Assembly: GCA_017483605.1 (NCBI GenBank) | Contig: JAFUWG010000002.1 | Coordinates: 1 to 49,933 of the forward strand | Length of the DNA stretch: 49,933 nt | Reading direction: 5' to 3' | From: Bacteroidaceae bacterium | Lineage (GTDB): Bacteria; Bacteroidota; Bacteroidia; Bacteroidales; Bacteroidaceae | Part shown: piece after piece, positions 36,062 through 44,334 of the stretch | How the letters are laid out: the number at the start of each line of letters is the position of its first letter | How positions within the stretch are numbered: the first letter of the stretch is position 1 | The notes under the pieces: generated by a model | The model's database searches: none | The model's input: the letters and a program-made list of their open reading frames with translations, nothing else | Told to the model about the DNA's origin: nothing | Made by a program: the position numbers and the translations under genes

Positions 36062-36113
36062 CTAGAACCCGCCAAGCCTCTCCACGATGCTCAAATGTGC
36101 GGGTCGTTTTTTT
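36062..36113 (+). ncRNA. Structured leader with terminator before second Abi_2 gene
   Basis: Between the promoter and the ATG, ACCCGC (36067-36072) pairs with GCGGGT (36099-36104), followed by CG and a T7 run: an intrinsic terminator inside the leader. Transcripts would mostly end as ~50-nt RNAs, with read-through needed for the Abi gene. Structured RNAs upstream of Abi_2/AbiF genes are known (abiF RNA motif; antitoxin-like), so this is a candidate member. Confidence 0.5.
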
Positions 36114-36118
36114 ATACA

Positions 36119-37021
36119 ATGAATAACAAAATTCCATTTCAAAAACCATACACCTGTGCACACGACCTTGTCTAGTTGCTGCAATCACGCGGTTTGACCG
36201 TTGCAGATACAGCCAAGGCTGAGAGTTATCTTGAATATATAGGCTATTATCGTCTGTCTGCCTATATGTATCCTCTGTTACAGATGCCCAAGGAACAGCA
36301 TCGTTACAAATCAAACGCCTCATTCGACCAGGTGATGATGCTCTATCGTTTCGACAAGAAGTTACGTCTGCTCATCTTCAACGAAATCGAAAAGATTGAA
36401 GTGGCAGTACGGAGTGCGATTGTCAATATTGGTTGCAACATGACAGGCAATCCTTTTTGGATGACCGATGGCAGCAATTTCATTGATGCAGGAAAATTCC
36501 TCCGTACAATGGACTTGATTGATGCAGAAATACACCGCTCACGCGAAGATTTCATTGTCCATTTCAAACAGACCTACTCAGACGCATATCCTCCTGCATG
36601 GATGTTGGCGGAGATTCTGCCCTTCGGTGTCATCACCAACATCTTCAGTAATATCAAGACTGCTCGCATCAAGAAAAGCATTGCACACAGATTCGGTTTG
36701 CAAGTGGCACCTTTCGAGTCGTGGCTTACTATCATCACCCTGACTCGCAACGCCTGCTGCCACCATGCCCGTATGTGGAACAAGCAGAATACTATCCGTC
36801 CGATGCTCCCCAATCGCATGGCGGGCAGTTGGATAACTCTACCTACAGATGCACTTCGCATTTATTTCAACCTTTGTATCATCAAGTATTTCTTGAACAT
36901 CATTTCTCCGAACAACGACATGAAGGCAAAAATTGATGTACTGTTGTCCACTTACCCATCCATTGACATAAACGCCATGGGGGTCCCCCGTGGATGGGAA
37001 ACGGAGCCTCTGTGGCAATAA
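36119..37021 (+). pseudogene. Abi_2-type gene with in-frame stop at codon 19
   Basis: The ATG at 36119 opens MNNKIPFQKPYTCAHDLV, then TAG (36173-36175), then the same frame continues for 281 codons with a full Abi_2 domain: LLQSRGLTVADTAKAESYLE, IGYYRLSAYMYPLL, DKKLRLLIFNEIEKIEVAVRS and a late RNACCHH segment. The residues before and after the stop join as one normal Abi_2 N-terminus, so this is one gene with a nonsense mutation (probably from AAG or CAG). A shorter product from a later start would lack the first helix. Promoter and leader look intact. Confidence 0.75.
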
Positions 37022-37034
37022 ATCTCCCTGAAAA

Positions 37035-37067
37035 TTTGGAGGAGAAGAAGAAAAAAGTGTATCTTTG
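37035..37067 (+). promoter_or_regulatory. Promoter of 65-aa ORF
   Basis: TTTG (37035-37038), 21-bp spacer, TATCTTTG (37060-37067), 37 nt before the ATG at 37104. Confidence 0.65.
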
Positions 37068-37103
37068 CAGCGAGAAAGTGAAATACTAACAAACACCACA
37101 ATT

Positions 37104-37301
37104 ATGGAGACAAGGAAATACAAGCAAGTACCATCTATCACCAGGATTGGTGGTCCGAACCCAAGGATTCCACGTCCAGTCATCGTAAATTGCGGAAAAT
37201 CCTCGAAGGCTCATGAACGCATTGTTGCCCGCGCCGTGCGTACAAATTCTCGTGCCATTGGTGCTGGAGAACCCATTGACTGGGATGAAGTGTATCGTTG
37301 A
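37104..37301 (+). CDS. Small basic protein, unknown function
   Basis: 65 aa (METRKYKQVPSITRIGGPNP...), basic in the first two thirds and ending IDWDEVYR. No signal or TM segment. A good promoter 37 nt upstream supports it. Upstream in-frame ATG at 37065 is excluded because it lies within the -7 box. It follows the broken Abi_2 gene. No family recognised. Confidence 0.55.
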   Translation: METRKYKQVPSITRIGGPNPRIPRPVIVNCGKSSKAHERIVARAVRTNSRAIGAGEPIDWDEVYR

Positions 37302-37460
37302 TGCGAAGGTTGACACTGGTTCGTTTGCTGAATAGCGTATCTATGGTGTGATTGGCGTTCAATGCCATGAGTTGCGATTTTGAACGGCAATATGTAGCAA
37401 TCATATTGGTGAGGATGCTCTCAGGAAATACTAAATGATAAATAAACTTCCCAAATCTTC

Positions 37461-37490
37461 GGGGCACAGGCAAATGCTTGTGCCCCCGTT
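37461..37490 (+). terminator. Terminator downstream of 65-aa ORF
   Basis: GGGGCACAGGC pairs with GCTTGTGCCCC (11 bp, one G-T) around AAAT, followed by CCGTTTTCTGTTTTC. The 37302-37460 stretch holds no supported gene. Confidence 0.7.
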
Positions 37491-37594
37491 TTCTGTTTTC
37501 TTCCCCGCTGATGATTTTGTGGGAACATCAAATGTGTGTAAGCCACTTCTTTGCTTTTCAATGTAGATTTTGGGGTAAAAGGGCCGGTTTTGTG

Positions 37595-37945
37595 GGGGTG
37601 TTATTAAAACTAAAGTTAGATTTTATAAAATTAAACTTAAATTTATGAAAATTGAACTTGAATTTATATAAATCTAACTTGAATTTTATAAAATTTAAGT
37701 TTAGTTTTAAGGGAGGCAAAGCGGAAACACCGCTTTGAACGGGGGATGGATGGAGGAAGGGGGGGAAAGAAGGGAAAGGGAGGATAATGGGAGGAAGAGA
37801 GGGGCAGCGATGATATCGCTGCATAGAGGACCTAAGGAAGAGAAGGGAGGAAGAAGAAAAAGGGGGGAAGGGCCAGCGGGGAAAGCCGTTGGACGCAGGG
37901 GAAGGGAGGAGAAGGGGCGAGAGAAGGAATGGGAGGGAAGGAAAA
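37595..37945 (+). repeat. Structured AT/purine repeat element, copy 2
   Basis: Same order of blocks as copy 1: AT-rich self-complementary block (37606-37710), the CAAAGCGG-AAACA-CCGCTTTG hairpin, and a long purine-rich tract with the second hairpin as a perfect palindromic stem GCAGCGAT-GAT-ATCGCTGC, then ATAGAG. Non-coding; any ORFs across it are low-complexity artefacts. Confidence 0.8.
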
Positions 37946-37972
37946 AAACACCTCGCATGGGGATGCGAGGTG
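37942..37972 (-). terminator. Terminator of the integrase gene
   Basis: On the minus strand, CACCTCGCAT pairs with ATGCGAGGTG around CCCC, followed by a T7 run; 53 nt after the integrase stop. Confidence 0.8.
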
Positions 37973-38025
37973 TGAAGTGCCCTTAAAAGTGTTGAGGGGA
38001 AGGGGCTCATGGGGATGAGGTGGGG

Positions 38026-39213
38026 CTATGTGCGTGGTTTTTGGCGTTGGGCGAGGTGGTTTTGGTAGTGTTCGGCCAGGCTGTCGACGGCGTTGTCGCG
38101 GGCTTTGTCGACGATGGCGGCATAGATGGTGGTGGTTTGGATCTTGCGGTGACCGAGGAGTTTGGAGACGGTGTAGAGGTCGGCTCCTGCCATGAGTGCC
38201 ATGGTGGCACAACTGTGGCGTGCGGTGTGGAAGGTGACATGCTTGCTGATTCTTGCTTTTATCGCCCATTTTGCAATGGCACTTTCGATGGTGGGCAGAC
38301 TGGGCATTCTGAAAACGAAGTCTTCGGGGTCGCCCATGTGATCTGGAAGCCATCGAACGGCTTCGATGTTGAGTTTGTTGTTGATGGGTTCTTGTGTCTT
38401 TTGCATGATGATGGAGTAGCGATAGGTGTCGCCAGTCTTTTTGATGTCTTTCCATTGGAGTTTGCGAACGTCGCTGAGTCGCAAGCCTGTGAAGCAACTG
38501 AACATGAAACTGCGTTTGACTTGGTCGTTGTGGCAGTAGGAGTTGGCGAGTCTGCCTATCTCGTCGGCATCAAGATATTCTTTGATTACGACGGGGCGTT
38601 GTGGCATGTCGCTTTTCCTCATCCGCATGACGGGGTTGGCGATGATGGCTTGGTCTATCACGGCTTCGTTGAGGACGCTCTTGAAGGCACCGAAGTAGTG
38701 GTAGGCAGTGACGCCCGAGAGTGCTTTCCCCGCCTTGGTTCGGGCTTGCTTGAGGTGGTCGGCAAAGCCTTTGCAGAGGTCGAGGTCAACGTCTTTCATC
38801 TTGACGTATCGGGCTTTGGCACCGAGATAGGTGGCGAGGTGGTTGGACATGTTGCGACAGGCGTTGATGTAACTGTTGCCTCGATGGTTCTTTTGGCAGG
38901 CTTTCAGATGGTACTTCAGATACTCGAAGAGCCGCATTTTCGACTTGTCGTTGTTGAACGTGATGCCTGCCTGTCCGTTGGCTATCTCGATGATTCGTTT
39001 TGCCTTGATGGCATGGGCTGCCTGAAGGGTCTGCCTGTTCATGATTTTGGATTCGAGGTCGGTTTCGGGAATCAGGTAGAGTTTCAGAAATTCGTAGATT
39101 CGGCATCCGTTGTAGTAGATGTCGAGGTAGATGGACTGATTGCCGCTGACAAGTCTCTTGAATCGGATTTTGACCGGTTCTTTTCTTTTGGAGGGTTGAT
39201 TTACTTTTTCCAT
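38026..39213 (-). CDS. Tyrosine recombinase / integrase
   Basis: 395 aa. An N-terminal arm/core-binding region (~1-200; Bacteroidetes phage_int_SAM-type) is followed by the catalytic domain: Arg in TGLRLSDVRKL (~252), Lys region, HTARH (His-x-x-Arg, ~337-341), LLGHRKIQ with His (~361) and the nucleophile Tyr in TTTIYA (~371). Such enzymes drive integration of mobile elements or promoter/shufflon inversions in Bacteroidales. Start 39213 is chosen because the -7 box at 39233-39226 lies inside the longer ORF. Inverted copies of the structured repeat lie on both sides of a region it heads (37.6 and 44.5 kb). Confidence 0.88.
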   Translation of the reverse strand: MEKVNQPSKRKEPVKIRFKRLVSGNQSIYLDIYYNGCRIYEFLKLYLIPETDLESKIMNRQTLQAAHAIKAKRIIEIANGQAGITFNNDKSKMRLFEYLKYHLKACQKNHRGNSYINACRNMSNHLATYLGAKARYVKMKDVDLDLCKGFADHLKQARTKAGKALSGVTAYHYFGAFKSVLNEAVIDQAIIANPVMRMRKSDMPQRPVVIKEYLDADEIGRLANSYCHNDQVKRSFMFSCFTGLRLSDVRKLQWKDIKKTGDTYRYSIIMQKTQEPINNKLNIEAVRWLPDHMGDPEDFVFRMPSLPTIESAIAKWAIKARISKHVTFHTARHSCATMALMAGADLYTVSKLLGHRKIQTTTIYAAIVDKARDNAVDSLAEHYQNHLAQRQKPRT

Positions 39214-39225
39214 GATTTTTTTTGC

Positions 39226-39255
39226 CAAAGGTACGGAAAAATCCAACGAAACAAA
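39226..39255 (-). promoter_or_regulatory. Promoter of integrase gene
   Basis: Minus strand: TTTG (39255-39252), 18-bp spacer, TACCTTTG (39233-39226), directly before the ATG at 39213. Confidence 0.6.
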
Positions 39256-39307
39256 GAACTAAGCGTACATCAAAATGATGTAGAAATGGAAAAATCATCC
39301 TGTTTTC

Positions 39308-39338
39308 TTGTATTATCGCAGGGAAAGCCTTAACTTTG
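39308..39338 (+). promoter_or_regulatory. Promoter of kinase-PqqD-ABC operon
   Basis: TTG (39308-39310), 20-bp spacer, TAACTTTG (39331-39338), 18 nt before the ATG at 39356. Confidence 0.7.
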
Positions 39339-39355
39339 CACCGAATTTTAAGAAA

Positions 39356-40213
39356 ATGAAGGATATATATTATAAGGTGGCAGGGCATGTGTTTGCTCTG
39401 TGTACAGATGGGCAGGAAAGTGTCGTCTGTGATTTGAGGCAGTATGAGCCGTTTGTGACTGAACCAACGGAACAATTGATTTTTAGGCTTAGAATTTCTG
39501 ACGAGAAGCCTTTAATGGTTGGTTTTCAGGAAGAAGTGAATCAGGAGGATGAGGGTCAGAGCATCGTTGCCGGCACGCTGGCGGGGCATCCCTGCTTCGA
39601 GTTTTGGCTGGGCAAGGTGCGTTCGGCGCTGCTGGTGGTTGCTGACGACTATCGGGATTGTGTGGTGTATGTCGAGGCCAACCGCATGTTTGGCATCAAC
39701 AATGCGCTGATGGTGCTGTATGCGTTGAGCACGGCTGACAAGCAGACGGCGTTGTTCCACTCGTCGGTGGTGAGTTACGAGGGCAAGGCATATATGTTTC
39801 TGGGCAGAAGCGGCACGGGCAAGAGTACGCACAGTGGCTTGTGGCTCAAGTATATAGAAGGAACGCAACTGGTGAATGACGACAACCCTGTGGTGCGTGT
39901 GGAAGACGGCAAGGTGACCGTGTACGGCTCGCCATGGAGCGGAAAGACTCCTTGTTATCGCAATGTGAGTTACCCCGTGGGGGCGATTGTGCGGCTGAGT
40001 CAGGCTCCTCACAACGAGATTCGACGCTTGAAAGGTGTGGCGGCATACGCTGCACTGGTGCCATCCATCTCTGGCAAGCGCTGGGACAAGCATCAAGCCG
40101 AGGGACTGCACGAGACGGAGAATCTGTTGGCACAGTATGCACGGGTGTTCCATCTGGACTGTCTGCCCGACGAGGACGCTGCAAGGGTGTGCTTTGGGGC
40201 TGTGGTAGAGTGA
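39356..40213 (+). CDS. HprK-like (PEP-carboxykinase-fold) kinase of a RiPP-type operon
   Basis: 285 aa. Residues ~100-270 carry the HprK/PEPCK P-loop fold: Walker A GRSGTGKST (150-158), an acidic stretch in LVNDDNP (~171-177) and GSPWSGKTP (~190-198). The N-terminal ~100 residues are a separate beta-rich domain. HprK-related kinases occur in lasso-peptide and other RiPP clusters next to PqqD proteins, where they modify the peptide. The gene is 34 nt upstream of a PqqD-like gene and followed by an ABC exporter, matching that setting. The start is fixed by the promoter at 39308-39338. Confidence 0.7.
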   Translation: MKDIYYKVAGHVFALCTDGQESVVCDLRQYEPFVTEPTEQLIFRLRISDEKPLMVGFQEEVNQEDEGQSIVAGTLAGHPCFEFWLGKVRSALLVVADDYRDCVVYVEANRMFGINNALMVLYALSTADKQTALFHSSVVSYEGKAYMFLGRSGTGKSTHSGLWLKYIEGTQLVNDDNPVVRVEDGKVTVYGSPWSGKTPCYRNVSYPVGAIVRLSQAPHNEIRRLKGVAAYAALVPSISGKRWDKHQAEGLHETENLLAQYARVFHLDCLPDEDAARVCFGAVVE

Positions 40214-40247
40214 CATTTTTTTGAACATTGATTATTTTTTCTCTGTT

Positions 40248-40520
40248 ATGAAGATAAAGAAAGGATTTGTGCTGCGCGATGTGTGCGGCGAGAAAGTGAT
40301 TGTTGGTGAGTCGGTGGAGACCATCAACTTTAGCCAACTGATTAGTTTGAACTCGACGGCTGCATGGCTGTGGTGTACTGCCGAGGAGCAGGGCGACTTC
40401 ACGGTGGACAGCCTTGTGGACGCTCTCTGCAAGGAGTATGCGGTGGATCAGGAGAAGGCACATGCGGATGTGGCTCGCATCGTGGAGAAGTGGCTGGAGA
40501 TTGGCGTTGTGACAGCCTAA
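40248..40520 (+). CDS. PqqD-family peptide-binding protein (RRE)
   Basis: 90 aa with the PqqD-like winged-helix arrangement: an N-terminal beta-hairpin (LRDVCGEKVIVG), the LNSTAAWLW segment (~34-42) and a C-terminal helical half (DALCKEYAVD...VEKWLEIGVV). PqqD-type domains bind leader peptides of RiPP precursors and hand them to modifying enzymes. It lies between the HprK-like kinase and the ABC exporter. An upstream in-frame TTG (40221) is possible but less likely. The KKFYE peptides elsewhere in the window are candidate ligands by inference. Confidence 0.8.
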   Translation: MKIKKGFVLRDVCGEKVIVGESVETINFSQLISLNSTAAWLWCTAEEQGDFTVDSLVDALCKEYAVDQEKAHADVARIVEKWLEIGVVTA

Positions 40521-40554
40521 GTGGTCTGGCTGTGACAGAATCAAAAATGGAAGC

Positions 40555-42189
40555 ATGAAATACGTCCTTTGGGTGTGGCGAAACATGGCGGGCATACGTT
40601 GGAACACCGTCGTGCGTATCGCCATAGGCATTTCACAAGTGTTGCTCGGTCTGCTGATGGTATGGCTGAGCAAACGCTTTATTGATGTGACCATTAGGAC
40701 GGGCGACGACAGCGACATCGTGAAGATGGTGCTGATGCTGGTCGCAACGGTGCTGGGCGGCATCCTGCTGCGCCAGGTTTATTACTATATGTCGACGGCG
40801 GCGAACACTCGACAGACGAATGCCATCCGCCTGCGCATCTTCAGCAACCTCTTCCGTCGGCAGATGTACGAAGAGAAGTTGCATTCGGGCGACATCACCT
40901 CGAGGCTGGAGAAAGACCTTGATGCCATTGCCGATGTGACAACGTCGTCGTTCCCTCAGTTTGTGATTATGACGTTCCAGATGCTGGGTGCGTTCTTCCT
41001 GATGAAGTCGATGGACGCACGTCTGGCATGGGCTTTGTTGTTGCTCACGCCGTTGTTCTTGGTGTTTGGCAAGGTCTTGGCACATAAACTGAAGAACATG
41101 ACGATGGACATCCGCCAGCAGGAGAGTCTGATTCAGATGCTGGTGCAGGAGGGCATGGAGCACAACGAGGTGTTGCGTTCGTTGGAGAGCGAAGACTGGG
41201 TGACGGATCGTCTGGACGAGATGCAACGCAGGCTGAAAGGCAAAGTGCTGAAACGCACACGCTTCACGGCGATGACCCGCATCTTGCTGGCATCGAGTTT
41301 CAGTATGGGCTATCTTTTGGCATTCATCTGGGGCGGTCTGCAGTTGCGGGACGGCGTCATCACGTTCGGTGTGATGACTTCTTTCTTGCAGTTGGTCAGC
41401 CAGTTGCAGCATCCGATTCTGAATCTCCTCAACATGATTCCGCAGTTCATCCATGCATCAGCCAGCATCACCCGTCTGCAGGAACTGGAAGATGCCGGCA
41501 AGGAGGCGTTGGCAAACCGCTCGACGGAGATGCTGGACGGGCAGGTCGGCGTGAAGGTGACGGGGCTGCACTTCAGTTATGCTACTGGCGACCGATTGAT
41601 TTTCAATAACTTCTCTCAAGACTTCCGCCCTGGCAGCAAGACGGCACTCATGGGGCAGACGGGGGCAGGAAAAACGACCCTCTTCCGCCTGATGTTGGGT
41701 TTGGCAGAGCCGGAGCGTGGCAGCGTGGAAGTCTATAATCAAAAAAAGAGCGTTGGCGTTTCTGCCAACACTCGTTCCAACTTTGTTTTCGTTCCGCAGG
41801 GCAACACACTGATGAGCGGAACGGTGCGTTATAACTTGCTGCTTGCCAATCCGATGGCAACCGATGAGGAACTGACGAAGGTACTGCACACCGCGATGGC
41901 AGACTTCGTGTTCGACCAACCCAACGGTCTGGACACCGAACTGGGCGAACGAGGCATCGGCCTGAGCGAAGGGCAAGCCCAGCGTATCGCCATTGCCCGA
42001 GGTCTTTTGCGTCCCGGCAGCGTCTTGTTGCTGGACGAAATCAGTTCTTCGCTCGACGGACAGACCGAACGTCAGTTGTTTGAACATCTGTTCAGAGACT
42101 ATCCCGACAAGACCATGATTTTCATCACCCACCGCACCGAAGTGTGCAAACTGTGTGATGAGGTAATCAGCCTTACTCCATCTACTTAA
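40555..42189 (+). CDS. ABC exporter (fused TMD-NBD), peptide-export type
   Basis: 544 aa. The N-terminal ~300 residues have six predicted TM helices of an exporter; the C-terminal nucleotide-binding domain has Walker A GQTGAGKTT (367-375), LSEGQAQ signature (470-476), Walker B VLLLDE (~490) and the ITHR switch histidine. No N-terminal C39 peptidase domain is present, so any leader peptide must be cut elsewhere. Last gene of the kinase-PqqD-ABC operon (34-nt gap); export of a small modified peptide is the likely role. Its stop overlaps the convergent esterase stop by 8 nt. Confidence 0.85.
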   Translation: MKYVLWVWRNMAGIRWNTVVRIAIGISQVLLGLLMVWLSKRFIDVTIRTGDDSDIVKMVLMLVATVLGGILLRQVYYYMSTAANTRQTNAIRLRIFSNLFRRQMYEEKLHSGDITSRLEKDLDAIADVTTSSFPQFVIMTFQMLGAFFLMKSMDARLAWALLLLTPLFLVFGKVLAHKLKNMTMDIRQQESLIQMLVQEGMEHNEVLRSLESEDWVTDRLDEMQRRLKGKVLKRTRFTAMTRILLASSFSMGYLLAFIWGGLQLRDGVITFGVMTSFLQLVSQLQHPILNLLNMIPQFIHASASITRLQELEDAGKEALANRSTEMLDGQVGVKVTGLHFSYATGDRLIFNNFSQDFRPGSKTALMGQTGAGKTTLFRLMLGLAEPERGSVEVYNQKKSVGVSANTRSNFVFVPQGNTLMSGTVRYNLLLANPMATDEELTKVLHTAMADFVFDQPNGLDTELGERGIGLSEGQAQRIAIARGLLRPGSVLLLDEISSSLDGQTERQLFEHLFRDYPDKTMIFITHRTEVCKLCDEVISLTPST

Positions 42190-43036
42190 TTGTTTCCAGC
42201 CACGCACTCAGGTCAGCCCACATCTCGTTGTGGTACTTGAAGTTCGTGCGGTTGCCCCATCCGTGTCCACCCGAAGGGTAGATGTGGAGGGAAGACTTCA
42301 CGCCGTGATAGCGAAGGGCAAGGTAGTAGTTGATGCTGTTCTGCGGCACCACCAGCCCGTCGTCGTCGCTCAGCAGCATGATGGCAGGAGGCGTCTTCGT
42401 GGTCACCTGCTTCTCGTTGCTGTAGAGGTTCACCAACTCCTGTGCGGCGTGTTCGCCGATGAGCCCGTGGCGGCTGCCCTTGTGGGTGTATTGATAGTCG
42501 AAAGTCACCACGGGGTAGAACAGAATCTGGAAGGCGGGAGCCGTGAGCGTGTCGCTGTGGGTGGCAACCGTTGTGGCAAGGTGTCCGCCTGCCGAACTGC
42601 CCATGATGCCCACCTTCTTCGGGTCGATGTTCCATTTCTGTGCATTCTCACGCACCAGCCGCAGTGCCTCCTTCGCATCGCTGATAGGCACATCGGGGTT
42701 GGCGTGCGGCATACGGTATTTCAGCACAATCAGGGCAATGCCACGCTCGTTGAAGAACGGTGCCCAGTCATAACCCTCGTGGTCGGTAGCCAAGTGACTG
42801 TAACCACCGCCGGGACAGCACACCACGGCTCTGCCAGTGGCTTTGGCGGCATCAGGCAGGAAGACGCGGATGGAAGGCTTGAAGTTCTGTTTCGAGTCGT
42901 CGTAAGGTTGCGTCTTGTCAATACCGTTACTGTTAGGCAGACCTTGCTGCCAGAGGTCGATGTCGAATGCAGGCTGTTGGGCGTGTGCCGTCAACATGCC
43001 GAAAAAACTAAACATGAAGAGAATGATTTTTTTCAT
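42182..43036 (-). CDS. Secreted alpha/beta-hydrolase esterase
   Basis: 284 aa. Signal peptide ends near TAHAQ (~20). Hydrolase hallmarks: PGGGYS oxyanion segment (75-80), nucleophile motif GSSAGG (146-151), a late Asp in SDDDGLVVP, and catalytic His in GGHGWG (~265). Similar secreted BD-FAE/acetyl-esterase enzymes deacylate plant polysaccharides or xylan; substrate not identified. Own promoter in the divergent gap before the ROK kinase. Confidence 0.8.
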   Translation of the reverse strand: MKKIILFMFSFFGMLTAHAQQPAFDIDLWQQGLPNSNGIDKTQPYDDSKQNFKPSIRVFLPDAAKATGRAVVCCPGGGYSHLATDHEGYDWAPFFNERGIALIVLKYRMPHANPDVPISDAKEALRLVRENAQKWNIDPKKVGIMGSSAGGHLATTVATHSDTLTAPAFQILFYPVVTFDYQYTHKGSRHGLIGEHAAQELVNLYSNEKQVTTKTPPAIMLLSDDDGLVVPQNSINYYLALRYHGVKSSLHIYPSGGHGWGNRTNFKYHNEMWADLSAWLETIK

Positions 43037-43067
43037 TGTTTTTGATGGATATATGAGGTTATTTGTG

Positions 43068-43075
43068 CAAAAATA
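43068..43075 (-). promoter_or_regulatory. -7 box (TATTTTTG) of esterase gene
   Basis: Minus-strand TATTTTTGC is 31 nt before the esterase ATG. No clear -33 box. Confidence 0.45.
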
Positions 43076-43118
43076 AGTTTTTTATCCCGAAAAACTGTGT
43101 GTCTTCGCAAACTTTTTG

Positions 43119-43126
43119 TAATTTTG
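43119..43126 (+). promoter_or_regulatory. -7 box (TAATTTTG) of glucokinase gene
   Basis: TAATTTTG is 34 nt before the ATG at 43161; the -33 region is weak. Confidence 0.45.
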
Positions 43127-43160
43127 TCCGAAAAATCATCTTTTAATACCCTAAAATAGT

Positions 43161-44135
43161 ATGGATTCTCAGAAACCTTATGTAATTGGTGTGGACCTCG
43201 GCGGTACCAACACCGTGTTCGGAATCGTCGATGCTCGTGGCAGCATCGTGGCAGAAGATTCCATCAAGACTCAAGCATACAAGACTGCGGAAGAGTTTGT
43301 GGAGGCTGGCGTCACATGCCTCACGCCTCTCATTGCCCAAGTGGGCGGCATCGGCAACATCGCTGGCATGGGCATTGGTGCCCCCAATGGAAACTACTAC
43401 AGCGGCACCATCGAATATGCCCCCAACCTCTCTTGGGCTCACGAGGGTATCGTGCCGCTGGCACAGATGTTCTCCGACAAACTCGACGGCCTGTCCGTTC
43501 GCCTGACCAACGACGCCAATGCCGCTGCTATGGGCGAAATGGCATACGGAGCCGCACGTGGCATGAAGAATTTCATTGTCATCACCCTCGGAACAGGAGT
43601 CGGCTCGGGCATTGTGGTGAACGGTCAACTGCTCTATGGACACGACGGCTTTGCGGGCGAACTCGGTCACGTCATCATGGAACGTGGGTCGAAAGGTCGT
43701 CTTTGTGGCTGTGGACGCACAGGCTGTCTGGAGGCATACTGCTCCGCAACGGGTGTGGCTCGCACGGCACGTGAAATCCTTGCCAACAGCGAACGTCCCT
43801 CACTGCTTCGTGACAAGCCCGCCGACCAACTGGAGTCGCTCGACGTCTCCATCGCTGCAGGCAAGGGCGACGAAGTGGCAAACGAAATCTTCCAGTTCAC
43901 AGGCAAGATGCTCGGCGAGGCATGTGCCGACTTTGCCGCCTTCTCCTCCCCCGAAGCCTTCATCTTCTTCGGCGGTCTCTGCAAGGCAGGCGACCTCATC
44001 ATGAAGCCCATCGAAGAATCCTACAACAATGCCGTCCTCAAAATCTTCAAGGGCAAGGCAAAATTCCTCGTCAGCGGCCTCATGAACGCCAACGCCGCCG
44101 TCCTCGGAGCCTCCGCCCTGGGTTGGGAAGAATGA
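43161..44135 (+). CDS. glk: ROK-family sugar kinase (glucokinase-like)
   Basis: 324 aa. ATP-binding GVDLGGTNT (~10-18), sugar-binding NDANAAA (~115-121), TLGTGVGSG (~137-145) and the ROK zinc motif CGCGRTGC(L)E (~185-194). It phosphorylates glucose or a related hexose for glycolysis. Monocistronic, with promoter at 43119 and terminator at 44294-44333. Glucokinase is the likely reading; a fructokinase or N-acetylhexosamine kinase is the alternative. Confidence 0.88.
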   Translation: MDSQKPYVIGVDLGGTNTVFGIVDARGSIVAEDSIKTQAYKTAEEFVEAGVTCLTPLIAQVGGIGNIAGMGIGAPNGNYYSGTIEYAPNLSWAHEGIVPLAQMFSDKLDGLSVRLTNDANAAAMGEMAYGAARGMKNFIVITLGTGVGSGIVVNGQLLYGHDGFAGELGHVIMERGSKGRLCGCGRTGCLEAYCSATGVARTAREILANSERPSLLRDKPADQLESLDVSIAAGKGDEVANEIFQFTGKMLGEACADFAAFSSPEAFIFFGGLCKAGDLIMKPIEESYNNAVLKIFKGKAKFLVSGLMNANAAVLGASALGWEE

Positions 44136-44293
44136 TGGATTTCACATAAATTTATCCAAAATCTGTCATTAGAATTGATGGCATAAAATTTATGATAATT
44201 CATGGTAATTCGTGTTCTATTTCAACATAAATTGTCATGAATTAACCATAAATTATTCACAAATTATTTTTAATGACCAATTCGAGTTTATAG

Positions 44294-44333
44294 ACGGGAG
44301 GGCTGCACGAACATTGCAGCCCTCCCGTCTTTC
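44294..44333 (+). terminator. Terminator of ROK kinase gene
   Basis: ACGGGAGGGCTGCA pairs fully with TGCAGCCCTCCCGT around CGAACAT, followed by CTTTCCTTTT. Lies 158 nt after the stop. Confidence 0.8.
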
Positions 44334-44334
44334 C

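Noticed and set aside
38020-39333. 437-codon plus-strand frame
   Set aside because: Antisense of the intact tyrosine recombinase, which has all catalytic residues; Val/Gly/Asp-rich shadow composition.
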